Part shown: piece by piece, positions 43,509-54,888 of the stretch
Layout of the letters: every line of letters begins with the position of its first letter
Numbering within the stretch: the stretch's first letter is position 1
DNA from: Hyperoplus lanceolatus
Taxonomy: Eukaryota > Chordata > Actinopteri > Uranoscopiformes > Ammodytidae
Length of the DNA stretch: 64,000 nt
Direction: 5' to 3'
Assembly: GCA_026929865.2 (NCBI GenBank)
Contig: CM049396.1
Location: forward strand, 37,722,501-37,786,500
Position numbers and translations under genes: made by a program
The notes under the pieces: generated by a model
Told to the model about the DNA's origin: nothing
Database searches by the model: none
Seen by the model: only the letters and a program-made list of their open reading frames with translations

Positions 43509-44612
43509 TTAGAAGGTAGCTCATGCATGGAATGTTGATGTCAGATGAAGAGTATAAAAGGATTGAAAGGGAAGCATATAAAGACCTTTTTGTGTATATC
43601 AGAACTGATGTCATACCCAACAAAGCAGTTGTGCAGGTCAATTCTTTGGTCACAAAGCTCACATCATTCATGCTATCTGGTGGTGTTACAAGCCTGCGGG
43701 ATTCAACAAAGAAGAACATTCGAAGGACGCTTGAAGATGAGCTGGGAAATTCTGTCGATATATTTTCAAATGACAAAGCCAAATTGCTGATGGTTCCTCA
43801 TACTGTTTCTAGAAGGGATGTTGTCTTGGAAAATCAAAATCTGCTGAGGGAACTCAATGTTTGGAGGGCCAAGTCAACCAATGTCATCAAGATCATAGAT
43901 GAGACATCATCACATATCAGATCCATCATTAAACAGGAGATGACTGTGACCCCCTGGCCATTCCATCCATCTGATGTGAAAGATAGTGGTTATATCACTT
44001 TACCAGATCAACTAGAATGGCTTCTCGTTGGACTGCTCACTGGAAATCCTGACAACAAAAATCAAACACAGAAGATCACTGCTTTGGTTCAATCATTAAG
44101 TCAGGACGTAATATACGCTGTCACAGGTGGTCAACATAAAACTCCAAAGCACATTCTACTCACGTATGCTGTAAAAACACTGACGGGTAATACTGAGCTC
44201 ATAAAAACACTGAACAAGTTGGGGCATGGGGTGTCTTACTCCCAGCTTGAAGAGAACAACACTGCTCTGTGTCTCCAAAAATTAGCAACAGCCTCTAACC
44301 AAAGAGTTATACTTCCAGCCTCCATCAAGCCTCATGTCTTCACTAATCTTGCATGGGATAATATTGATAGACTTGAGGAAACCTCACACCGAGTAAATGG
44401 CATAGTGGTACAGACCAATGTCTATGGACCACATCTGACAAGAACTGATCTTCCACACATTAAGAAACTGAAGCAGAGATCAATCACCATTGAAGACCAA
44501 GGCCTGGAAGTATATGTAGCAGGTGAGCAGGTTTGAAAATTAGCATGACGCTATAATCATGTATCTATTTTCTATGTGTCCAATTTAATTGTGGTGTACA
44601 TTCCATATAAAG

Positions 44613-44650
44613 CATTCATTCACTCATTCATTCATTCATTCATTCATTCA
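44613..44650 (+). repeat. (CATT)n microsatellite forming an intron end
   Basis: Repeated CATT ending CATTCAG at 44645-44651. The tract serves as the pyrimidine-containing acceptor region of the first intron of the 43.5-kb pseudogene. Confidence 0.9.
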
Positions 44651-45807
44651 GGTGCACGTGTGGGCCCACACCCTCTTCCAACCAGGAAACACTGTATCAA
44701 GGAAACCAAGGACTCTGCTCTTCTGGCAAGAAAGAAGACAATGGTGTGGGCACTTGCAAGGCAAACAGATCCAGAGAATCAGAAAATCCCCAGCTGGTCT
44801 GGTTTTAATATCAGCACCAGGGACCAGGAACCAATATCATAAGATATTGTTGGGTATTTGCCAACCATTAACTCACCAGCCACAGAGTTAAACACAGTGT
44901 TAGAAATTCTGAAATTCTAATCAGGAAGGAGCTGCACCTAGAGACAATAGTTGTAGTGATGGATCAAGCGCTCTATGCAAAAGCCACTGAGATAACGTGG
45001 AAGCACAGAGAATCGTTCTCCAACATTCTTCTCAGGATTGGAACATTCCATACCATATGTAATGCCTTAGGCATCATAGGAAAGCAATTTAGGAATGCTG
45101 GTCTAAAGGACATATGCATAGAGGCTGGAGTTGTTGCAGAGGGGTCCATCAATGGAGTATGTGACGGTAAACATTATAACCGAGCAGTCAGGGTCCACAA
45201 GTACATCTCAGAAGCACTGATGAGACTTGCATGGGAAGAGTTCACTCCCTGGGTTGAGAAAAATGGTCCAGAATTGAGTGGGATGATGAATCATTCTTGG
45301 AGGTTATGAAAGACATGACCAGTGACTTGAACCAAGAAAGGATGACTGCTGCAAAGTCCACACTCAGCTGAGCTGATAACCCTGTGGACAGATTTTCTAG
45401 GACACCTCCGTCACAATAATGGAGAGCTCTCTGCATTCTGGATGTCATACATAGACATGGTAGAGGATGTAGTACTTGGCCTTCTGCATGCGTCTCGTGA
45501 GGGGGACTGGGAGTTGCACCTCCACGCTATAAGAACCATGATCCCATGGTGCTTTGCCTAAGATAAGATGAATTATGCCAGGTATATTCTTATGCATCGA
45601 TTCAATTTGTAAAGATTGCCAGACAAAATATTAAAATCAATTTTTCTCTCATCTCTCAGGTACCTGAGCCCTTACTTTGCTCAGATGACCAACCTCCTAG
45701 AGAAGTTTCCTTCTGTATATGAGGCCTTCAAGACAGGCCAGTTCTCAGTGCAGCTGTCAAATGACAACACATTCGGGAGGATTCCTGTAGACTAGGCTAT
45801 TGAAGTC

Positions 45808-46380
45808 GTAAATGGTAAATGGACTTGTATAGCGCTATATAAAAAAAAAAATAAAAAATAAAAAAAAATGCAAATTTGTGTGTTTTCTTCCTTTTTCTTT
45901 TTTTTCTTCTCTTTTTTGTGATCAGTAAATGTGTATCTGATTCTGAATCTGATGAAATTGGGGGCGGGACTCGATAAGCCTTAGGCTTCTTCCGTCACCC
46001 TTTGGACAACACTAATTAAGATGTATAATGTGAAAGAGATAATTGTGTATTGTGTGGAATTGTCCGAAAGAATAATAAATAATAAATAATAATAAATAAT
46101 AATAATATATCTCCGTTTATCACAGACTCAAAGCGATTTACATTGTTTTTTGTACACATTCACCCAGTCACACACACATTCATACACCGATAGCAGCAGC
46201 TACCACGCAGGGTAGGCTTAGCACTAGGGTGCTAAGCTAACTAAGCTAACTATCGGGAGCAATTCGGGGTTCAGTGTCTTGCCCAGGGACACTTCGACAT
46301 GTGGCGGGGAGACGGGGGATCGAACCTCCGACTCTGCACACCAGAGGCAAACTCCCTACCCACTTCGCCACTGCCGCTCC
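45808..46380 (+). mobile_element. Insertion in a pseudogene exon, TSD AAGTC
   Basis: The exon text GCTATTGAAGTC is interrupted after 45807 and resumes after a second AAGTC at 46381-46385. Removing the insert plus one TSD restores codons A-I-E-V-T-V-N-K-D. The insert starts GTAAATGGTAAATGGACTTG and ends TTCGCCACTGCCGCTCC, both familiar ends of a fish repeat. Inside it, about 45890-46105 looks like a LINE 3' end (GGGCGGGACTCGATAAGCC ... AATAATAAATAATAAT), itself nested. Confidence 0.8.
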
Positions 46381-48190
46381 AAGTCACAGTGAATAAAGAC
46401 ACACAGACTCCTGGAGGCACATCACGGTTTAGCCTGAAAGCTGGAGCGGTCAAGCGTTACTACCTAACAGCTGAGCACCGCAGTGCATTCCTAGGACAGT
46501 TAAGGGAGATGCTGCAAAGCAACAAATCACACCTTTCTCATTCAGAGCTACAGTCACCAAGAATCCAGAAAGATGAGGAAGCAGTTTCAGCAGTGGTTAG
46601 CCTCATACAAGGAGGGATAAACCCATTTGACGGTATATATCAATCAAAACATGCACAAACAGACAAAACACAGTTTATACCCAACAGCAGAAGTCACATT
46701 AAATGCTGCCATGAAATGTTTAATACTGTAAACACAGACTTTAAGCACTCCATTTTGTTGTACATAGTGCAGTGACAATAAATTGTATTCTTATTTGCAG
46801 AGAAACGGGACCTCATTAGCATCTCTACGGCAAAGACAGCTCCCAAAGACATTGCCTCCGACCTGATGAAGGCACATGAGATTGGTGAGCAATGCTATGC
46901 AAACTTCAAGGATGAGAGACTAGACAAAGAAACACCAGCAAAGAAATTCCACGACCCAATGAAAACCAACAAGCTGAAAACATTCAGTGATATGTGTAAG
47001 AAGAGAGAAGTGATATCAAGTGGGAGGGCAGTCATCTTGAAAGCAGACAGTTCTCTGTTTGGACGCATCATAGTGATGGCACAAGCACATAGTGTTAACA
47101 TGGAGGATATCCTTTCTCATCCTCTTGATCCATTGCCCTGGGCACTCTCCACACCAGATGGATTGCTGAGAAAAACAAATAAAGCTGCTTTGGCCACAGC
47201 CGTGCAGAAACATGTAGCACTACAGGAGAAACACCCAGAACACTCTGCCACAGTGGTTGATGGGATGAACTTAGTCCAAAAAGTGAAAGGTGATGAAACT
47301 ACTTTCGGAGATGTTGCCACAACAATCCTGGGTATGGCTCTGAGGGAAGGCAGTCAGAGTAGAAGAATAGATGTTGTGTTCGACACATACAAGCAGAACT
47401 CAATCAAGAATAGTGAAAGATCTCTACGGGGTGAAGAGACAGGTCATGAGTTGCAGGATATCACAAGCACACAGATGGTGAGGCAGTGGAGGAGCTTCCT
47501 GACCAAAGTCAATAACAAAACCAGTCTCATTAGCTTCATAGTGAATGAATGGAGGAAGCCAGAATACAGGGAAAGGCTACAGGAGAAGATTCTATAAGCA
47601 ACTGTGATTGACAAATGTTACAGAATCACATATCAAGACAGTGAGGAGGTGTCAACTCTTCAATCTCAACAAGAAGAAGCAGATGGACGACTACTACTCC
47701 ATGCCGCCCATGCTGCAAGAGAGGGATACCAATCTATAGTTATCTGTTCAGAAGATACAGATGTCTTTAGCATTCTGTGACAAGATTGAGGCCCCATTGT
47801 TCCTGAAGTGTGGCACTAGAACCCGTACAAGGCTGGTAGCTATCAGGAAGGTTGCAGCCACTGTTGGCATGGACACTTGTAGGGCTCTCATTGGGTTGCA
47901 CGCCTACTCAGGATGTGATACTGTAAGCGCTTTTGCAGGCAAAGGGAAAACAAGGGCACTTACACTCCTGATGAACAACAAAGAAACTCAAGACATATTC
48001 TTGAAGTTGGGCCAAGAATGGGACCTCTCACCAGAACTGAGCAACAAACTGGAGGCATTTACATGTGCCCTCTATGCCCCAAAAGCATCAACCACCATTA
48101 TCAACACTTTTGTTGTCACTTCCGCATTGGATGCTGGTAGAACTCGCTGTGGTTGGGGCTTGGTCAAACAATGAGAATCCCTGTGTATGA

Positions 48191-48217
48191 GATTGAGATT
48201 GAGATTGAGATTGAGAT
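48191..48217 (+). repeat. (GATTGA)n microsatellite
   Basis: Four to five hexamers just after the pseudogene end. Confidence 0.9.
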
Positions 48218-49002
48218 TGCGAATGAAGAATGCTGTGTAGCAATTGTCAATATAAGCCCTTTTTCTTGCATTTTGCAGGAAAGCTGGTGATATTAGGTTA
48301 GAATGTGGAGTTGAGATAATGCTTACACTGTATGCTGGTAACACTGTTTTGTTAATAAAGTGTTCATGAGCAGCTCCTTTATTTTTGCCGCTGAGCAAAC
48401 ACTGCTTTTGTTAATGTGTTTAGTATGTTGCTGAATTGCTGTTAATGTGTGTGTGTATTTGCGATCGGGGTGCGTCTTCATGCTGTTTTAATGCTATTTG
48501 TGACATGACTGCCGCTGGTTACAGAGTGTACCTACATCTGTATTTTTTGGCATAGCTGGACCATGTTCTTGTTGTTGTTGCACCGTAAGTGTGACGGGAC
48601 TGATCTCAGAAACGGCGTCGGCGTCAGGAATATATGGCCCAATATGATCAAGCGGTGAGCAACTTGCGTTCACGCGGCCAACCGCCGCAGGGGGCGAGTG
48701 CAGTGTGTTCGCAGCTTTAGCGTAGTAGGTTGAGTGCGGGGCAGACAATGAGCACTTACGAGGGAGCCCGCTGCTCATATTAGTATTCTGTGTAGTGTTC
48801 ATGTCCATGTATTAAGGTTTGCATAGAAAATGGTATTATTCTGTCTTTATCTGTGTGGAAATAACTAAGGGGAGTAAACTGTCCATTTCACCATTGTGTG
48901 GTATTGTATTGATCCTGTGGGCAATAGTAGAATATTTATTGATATTAGAAAGTCCACTGTTATACAATTTAACTGTAGCCTGGTCCTACTAGACCACCGT
49001 AC
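48218..49002. other. No gene seen
   Basis: 48240-48720 may be an old repeat (GTAAGCATTATCTC-type text on the minus strand and GATCAAGCGGTGAGCAA near 48645), but no termini pair up. Confidence 0.4.
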
Positions 49003-49468
49003 TTAAAGGTTCAGTAAGCGGAATGGTCAGTTTAGCTAACTTCCTGTCAGTTACATCAGTTAGCAGTCCCCTCCCTCGTCACCACATTTATGCACTGCGG
49101 TCTTCAAGCAGTGAGTTATCTAACATAATCTCAGATCTATAAGTGTGATAAAACATGATAAAAACCATCAAAACAGACATTGGGAAGGATTTTTACCTGC
49201 TCCGCTATTGTAGGCGCATACACATTCACCCATCTGTCGCTCTGCACGTGTACCGGCAGTGAGACGTGTGCCGGTTTGTAGCGTTCTCTCTTCTGATTGG
49301 TTATTAGTAATGGGATCCCCGAAAAGTTTATTTGCCGATTACATGCAGAGGGAGTGACTGAGAGATCGGCTTTATGAAACGCGCACACTATATAAGTGAT
49401 CACTGTATGAATAAAGAGCGATTTAACACTTTATATTATTATAAATAAATCGCTTACTTCACCTTTAA
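49003..49468 (-). mobile_element. TTAA-flanked MITE, family M1 copy 2 (longest)
   Basis: TTAAAGGTTCAGTAAGCGGAATGG at the left; CGCTTACTTCACCTTTAA at the right. TTAA lies at 49003-49006 and 49465-49468. It is 466 bp against 389 bp for copy 1; the extra bases lie in the GAGACGTGTGCCGG...GCCGATTACATGC interior. Orientation is opposite to copy 1. Confidence 0.8.
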
Positions 49469-51042
49469 TTTCATTTGAAGAAGGTCTGGAATCGCTCAAT
49501 TAACAAACGTTAACTCACTTGAAGGCGGGTGTCTGTTGAAAAGGACAATCATCAAAATAGTCAATAGCCAATTCATTTGTGTCAGTGTCGGGTATATTTT
49601 CAACAACATTTTATAATGAACTGTTCATTGTGTGCAACAAATCTTAATTGGTGAAAGAACTAGGAACATAAGTTGTAGTGGAGTAAAAGGTAGAATATTC
49701 CCCACTGAATTTGTAGTGGAGTGATTAAATATACTTAGTTCCATTACACCTTATGGATTTATTCGATTAGGAAAACATCTCTGGGGCCCTGAGCAGCCCC
49801 TGCAGGCTGTGTGGATCTCTACAAGATGAGATGTGAAGGTGTGAATGATGCACCCGTGTTACACTCTCAGGGGAGAAGCAAAACGAAGCTAATAGAATGG
49901 GGCCCACGGGATAACATGTGGTGTTATTGTGTCTATTTCAATTAAATGTCTTCAGCAGCCATCTGAAGGGGGGGGGGGTGACTGCGTGTTTGGGAGAGGG
50001 GGCAAACACCGCCCACAGGGGAGGGGGTAGGTAATAACCAACAGCAACAGAATCAATAAGTTAAGATCCCACTCCAGCCCCATCTAATCAAAGACTTAAG
50101 CCCTGGGGCAAATTAAAAAAACAAACAAGCAATGGAAATCGATGGATATAATCCTTCCCGTTTTCTTCTGCTTCTTCACACTTTTTCTTTTAATATAGGG
50201 TGCATTAGTGTTAGGGAAAATAACTCTAATTTTAATGATATTATGCCCCCCCTCATTCATTTGTATTTACCCATTGTATAATCATTTAAACACGTTGTAT
50301 ATTCTTCACATTTGACTTTAATAAATGTTTCACTTCAGTCTCGGGAAGGGAGCAATAAAACTAACCCGATTCTCCCATAAAATAGCAACATTCCTGAGGC
50401 AGAGGATCTGCTAGAACAAAGGCCCTGGCCAAACAAGCCTTAGAAACTGCTCAAGGCTGGGGGAGTAAAACTCCCTGATCCCTGGTTTCGGCCAGGAGGG
50501 AACAGGGGGACGGACTCTGAAATCTGCCTGACAACAAGAATCAACCAATCAGTAGACATTCTCATGATGTTAGAAGATAATATAATGCTCTGATGTAGAG
50601 AGAGGAGGGACTTTTTTTGACTTCTTCTTGCTTTCTGTCTTGTCAACCTGCCTTGTCAATTTACTTAGATAAATACTGAGGCCGAGATTCCGAATTTTAC
50701 ACCTTTCTCCATGGTAATTTTTTCCTTCATAAATAAGGCTAAAGAACACGTATATGTTTATTTCTAACATTAGCCAGGGTGAAAATTCACACAGTCGCTT
50801 ATAATCTGCTGAGATAATTAAAACATAGCTATATATAAATTTAATCAAAAAAGGTGTTGGCAAAAAGGCCCTTAATATAAAGCTGTCTGTATGGCACGTG
50901 AATACAATTGCACATGATGTGGCATAATGATCTCTGTCTCAAATGACATTATTAAGTGTGACGTGACATTTTACAGCCAGTGGCAAAAAAAATAAGATAA
51001 TTAGCAAATCATTGCATCAGAGTGTTTCCAGTCCATGAACAT
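49469..51042. other. No gene seen
   Basis: Contains a G run at 49969-49978 and a purine-rich, CCC-rich stretch. No mobile-element termini were recognised. Confidence 0.45.
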
Positions 51043-51049
51043 GTTTTTT

Positions 51050-51327
51050 GGCAACACTTTACAATAAGTGTACATTGATTAATGGTTAGTTAATGCTTAA
51101 TAAGGGTTAACTAACCATTAGTTAACTGTTATCTAATGTGTCTAGTAAGCATTTACTAATGGTGTTCATGTTAACTAAGGTCTTAATTACTACATCATTT
51201 AATGTTTATAAATATCCTTTATTAATCTTAGTTAATGCATTAATTAAGCATGAACCAAAAGTTGATTAATATAATAATAAGCATTAATTAACTGTTAAAC
51301 AATGTCATTTCTGTAACATCACTTAAG
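51050..51327 (+). repeat. Left terminal inverted repeat (about 278 bp)
   Basis: Rich in TTAATTAA/GTTAACTAACC words, so it also folds internally. The match to the right TIR includes AAGCATGAACCAAAAGTTGA and the inner edge TGTAACATCACTTAA. Confidence 0.85.
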
Positions 51328-51334
51328 CATAATT

Positions 51335-51740
51335 AACCATTTATTAATGCGCTTTGTGACCCTTGTTGTAAAGTGGGAACAATTTATCCATTAAGTGCCA
51401 CTTAATAAATGCACACTAGTGCTGAATTGGAATTACTGAAGTATAATTAACCATAATAGGCATTACTTAAGTGTAATTAACCATTTATTAATGGACTTCA
51501 TGACCCTTATTGTAAGGTGGGAACCAATTCTCATTAATTAACACTTTATAAAGGCATACTGGTGCTGATTAAGCATCACTTAAGCATAATTAACCATTTA
51601 TTAATATTATTTTTGACCCTTATTGTAAAGTGGGAACCATTTATCACTTGTTACACTTAATAAATGCAAAATAGAGCTGAATATGGATTACCTAAGTATA
51701 ATCCATCAATCAACAATGCTCTTTGTGACCCGTGTACATT
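51335..51740 (+). repeat. Subterminal repeats, 3-4 diverged units of about 130-150 bp
   Basis: Each unit contains AATTAACCATTTATTAAT, TTGACCC-TTATTGTAA, AGTGGGAACCA, and a TAATAAATGCA-type end. The words GACCCTTGTTGTAAAGTGGG (51358), GACCCTTATTGTAAGGTGGG (51503) and GACCCTTATTGTAAAGTGGG (51615) mark the period. Confidence 0.75.
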
Positions 51741-52700
51741 CTCTATAATAACAATATCAAACATACTAAAATATTTCAAACAGGAAATCAATTCATGACA
51801 ACAATCTGTTATCGACACAATTCAGTCACAATTTAAAAAAGAAAGAAAATGCTATTTTATTTAGAATATTTAGTTTTATTTGGAAACACGGCTCTCACAT
51901 TTGACATGAATACAGTCAAAGAACTCCAAAATAGTTTCTTCAACAAATTATATCCAGTTTAATGATTTTCTCTGAAAGGAACAAACAGGAGGAAATGGAT
52001 TACTAACATCAATGGTGAAACAAGACACACTGACTCGGCAGGCCCCATTTTCAAAATGTCGCCGTCAGGTCCTTAAAGTGACCATTACTCCTTTAAGTCC
52101 AGCAGATAGGTGCAATATATGAAGGAATTGTGGTTTTGATGATACACACATGAGCTTTGGCACACTGTTAGAGCATGCCCCAAGGAAATGTGTTGGCTAA
52201 AAGGCCATCGCCAATTTTTCCTATGGCACCAGGGAGCAAAATTATAGTAAAACCATTGAATATTAGCAGAATATTACATATTTTCCTGAATTACAGAATT
52301 ATTCCATGAGTTGTGTGTAGACCTCTTATGTTAACATGTATATATCTATTCAAGAGCCTGCCCAATACATTGTTTTTGCCTGTTTGAGCGGTGTAATTGC
52401 TATTGTAACCATGTAACCCACTCTGAGTAAACGGCTCTAGGTTCCTAAAGAGCTTAGTGGTATAAACTGTAACCACAAAGTAAGTACTAGGTAAGGTAAG
52501 TTTCAAGCAGAAACTTTTACTCACATAAAGTTATATATAACACCCCAAATACATTTGCATAAACAGGAATGGATTTGCCTGATGCAGTTACCTCTGCTCT
52601 CCCATGTGACTGTAGTGACATCTGTCATACTTTTCTGGTTCAACGTATGGTGGAGTGGTGGTGCTAGAACTAGTGGTGGTGCTAGAACTAGTACATATTG
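51741..52700. other. No gene seen; short 18-bp duplication at 52661-52693
   Basis: Lead-in to the 52.75-kb relic, with no coding frame. TGGTGGTGCTAGAACTAG is directly duplicated near its end. Confidence 0.5.
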
Positions 52701-52749
52701 TCCTCAAGTAGCATAGTGCATTGACGGACCATGGCCAAACTATTCAAGG

Positions 52750-54605
52750 TGGTGGATCCTAATGAACCAGAAAGATCAGAGTGCCTTGCCAATGACCTGG
52801 AACAAAATTATTCTGTGTCAGGAAGACACACATTCTATGCCGAAATGTTCATCTAATTTTGCTTTTGCGCACACCCCTACTCAACACATTGTAGACCTCT
52901 TTGCCCGAGAGGCCAAGTACCAAATTCAGTGTCTTCTCTCTGTGTACAATAGAGTGAGATCCAAGAAAGCACAAAATACTATTTCACTCTCAACACTAGT
53001 TTCCATGGTGTCGTATGGCACAAACATAACAGCCAAAAACAGCTCTATGTTTATGCCTCAACCAGCCCCTCACCCTCTCATGTACAACAGTTTGGTACGC
53101 CAGAGGGATATTTCCAACACATGTTGGTCTTCCATCAGGCACAGCCAAGACCGGGAGACATGATCCAATACAAAGACCCGCAAACGAGCCCTTGTGGACA
53201 TCCTTTTTGACCTGGTACTGTGTGCATTTCTTATGATCGGGTGCTAGACATCTCCACATAACTTGTAAATGTGGAGCTTGCCAGTAATTCAAGGTGAAGA
53301 TCACTTAATTGTGATGTTTGCGGGATTTGACATTGAGATGTAAGCACTAAAGGTAATTGGCGCCCTCTTTGAGGATAGTGGGGGGACAGAAGCACATGTA
53401 CAAGCTGGAGTTGTTACTGCTGGGACAATAGATCCTTTTCTGAAAGTCTCCAAAGTGACACATACCTGACATGCTCATCAGGTCACAGCCAGCCTCCTAT
53501 ATCTTCTCCTGCAGAATAACTACACTGAGTACATCAATGACCTGGAGGAGAAAAACAATCATACATCCCTAGACAGGTGCACTGAAAGAGCTGCGTCATG
53601 TCCCAAGTTTCACTTCTGATCCATCACCCTGCAGCTGGAAATAGTTGATGAACTATGTTAGATCTCTTCTTCTCAGCCAATGCCATTGACTAGGCCCACA
53701 AGCAGATTATTGCTTCAACCCTGCAGCAATGCTAGCAAGAGAGGGAAAGGAGTTAGTAAATGCAATGAGCCATCCTGTTCCATTCTTGAAAACTGGCCAA
53801 AGTTTTGCACCGAACTGTTAACTTCCTTGCAACTGGTGTGACAGCCCTCAACACTAAAAAACACCCTACTGCACCTGGGAGATGATGTGAAGGAAGGGTA
53901 TACTAAGGTGTCAATACGCACAGTTGACACAGATGTGCCATTACTGGTAGTGACAGCAGCCAAAACCCTTAACATAAAGGAGTTCTGTGTTCTGGGAAGA
54001 GTTTTTGGTATTTAGATGCTCGTGAGATGGTGAGGGCACTTCAATGTGTCGCCTGACCAGTGTTCAAAGCATTCACTGGTTGTGACACCGTCATCTTTTG
54101 GTGGCAGGGACTAAGACACCATGGGATACATGGAGGAGCTTTGATGACATCAAGAGACCCTTCTGTGTCTTGGTTGACTCCATAGACAACTGGATGGAGC
54201 CTCTAGAGTGATTTATGTTAGTGCTGTATGACTGCACTAGCAGCCAGGAATCAGTTAATCAGGCGCACGAGCAGCTCTTCACCCAGAAAGGTACAACCAT
54301 TAAGGGACACCCCCAACAAAAGCAGCACTGATGCAACACAGAAGGGGGCTGCCAGTGCCTACCAAGCTGGCCAATGCTTGGGACAGATGATGCTTGCAGC
54401 CCCTCAACTCATGTCACCAGGTGAATGGGGGTGGAAGTGGAAGGCCACAGGTGGATGGGAAGTTCACTGGGCTACAATACCAGGATCGATCCAGGCCTGT
54501 TATGAACTCCTCTGCTGTGGGCTGTTTTTCAGAAATAATTATAAATGTGTTAATTATTGTATAGTTATTGAATTCCCTGAATGCCAGATATATGTTCGTA
54601 TGTAG
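52750..54605 (+). pseudogene. Relic of the FEN1/XPG-like nuclease family (copy 2, different subfamily)
   Basis: This region is heavily decayed but colinear with the family. The start shows MTWNKIILCQEDTHS (about 52790-52835), the N-terminal Cys motif of the family (W-x-K-x2-L-C-Q-E-D). Next come LFAREAKYQIQCLLSVYNRV, then QAGVVTAGTID (about 53400), equivalent to GVVAEGSIN of copy 1, and then KEGYTKVSIRTVDTDVPLLV with the D-T-D pair at 53936-53944. A GCDT block at 54078-54089 is followed by TPWDTWRSFDDIKRPF. The C-terminal YDCTSSQESVNQAHEQLFTQ, KGAASAYQAGQCLGQMMLAA, PGEWGWKWKATGGWEVHWAT and CYELLCCG complete it. The terminal Cys-rich tail expected after LLCCG is lost. Stops and frameshifts occur every 30-60 codons, so it is non-functional. 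Its motifs differ clearly from copy 1 (VDTDV against SEDTD), so this is not a local duplicate. It lies between the TIRs of the 51050-60444 segment. Confidence 0.7.
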
Positions 54606-54880
54606 TTAGTAGCATGTTGTAAATAGTACATTTGCATTTCTCATTCCTGTAAAAGTAGGATTAGGTAAATTTTTAATTTTTAATTGATGTTTATGCAAAT
54701 GTATTTATGGTGTTTCTTACAACTTTATTAAGTTACTGCTGGCAATTTACCTTGCCTGGTACTGGAAAATATGAAAAATTCCGCTAATATTCAATGTTTT
54801 TGCCTTAATTTTGTTCCCTGAATGCCAGGTATATGTACTTAAGTAGTTTCCAGCATGTTTTAAATAGCGCCACTGTCTTC
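54553..54880 (+). repeat. Direct duplication of about 70 bp, offset about 262 bp
   Basis: TTCCCTGAATGCCAG followed by TATATGT, a TAAGTAGTT-like word, AGCATGTT and TAAATAG at 54570-54630 recurs at 54818-54878. The second copy touches the truncated 3' end of the minus-strand L1. Confidence 0.75.
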
Positions 54881-54888
54881 CTCATCAT

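Larger units (their letters stand above)
43509..48174 (+). pseudogene. Intron-bearing relic of a multi-copy FEN1/XPG-like nuclease family (copy 1)
   Basis: Exon blocks are 43509-44522, 44652-about 45581, 45660-46632 (interrupted by an insertion at 45808-46380) and 46801-about 48112. The introns 44523-44651, 45582-45659 and 46633-46800 have GT-AG borders and rejoin the frame. The N-terminal half (VLENQNLLRELNVWRAK..., KTPKHILLTYAVKTLTG, LAWDNIDRLEE) and the middle (VVVMDQALYAKATEITWK, GVVAEGSINGVCDGKHYNRA) are unassigned. The C-terminal part has EEADGRLLLHAAHAAREGYQ (acidic pair at 47676-47684), CSEDTDV (47748-47762) and GLHAYSGCDTVSAFAGKGKT (GCDT at 47911-47922). These match in order and spacing the FEN1/XPG nuclease pattern E-A-E, S-E-D-x-D and G-x-D-x...GxGxK. 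Lesions: stops at 44840, about 44906, 45793 and 47596, frameshifts near 45290 and 47765, and the insertion. I recall homologues as uncharacterised multi-copy proteins in fish and invertebrates. Confidence 0.8.
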
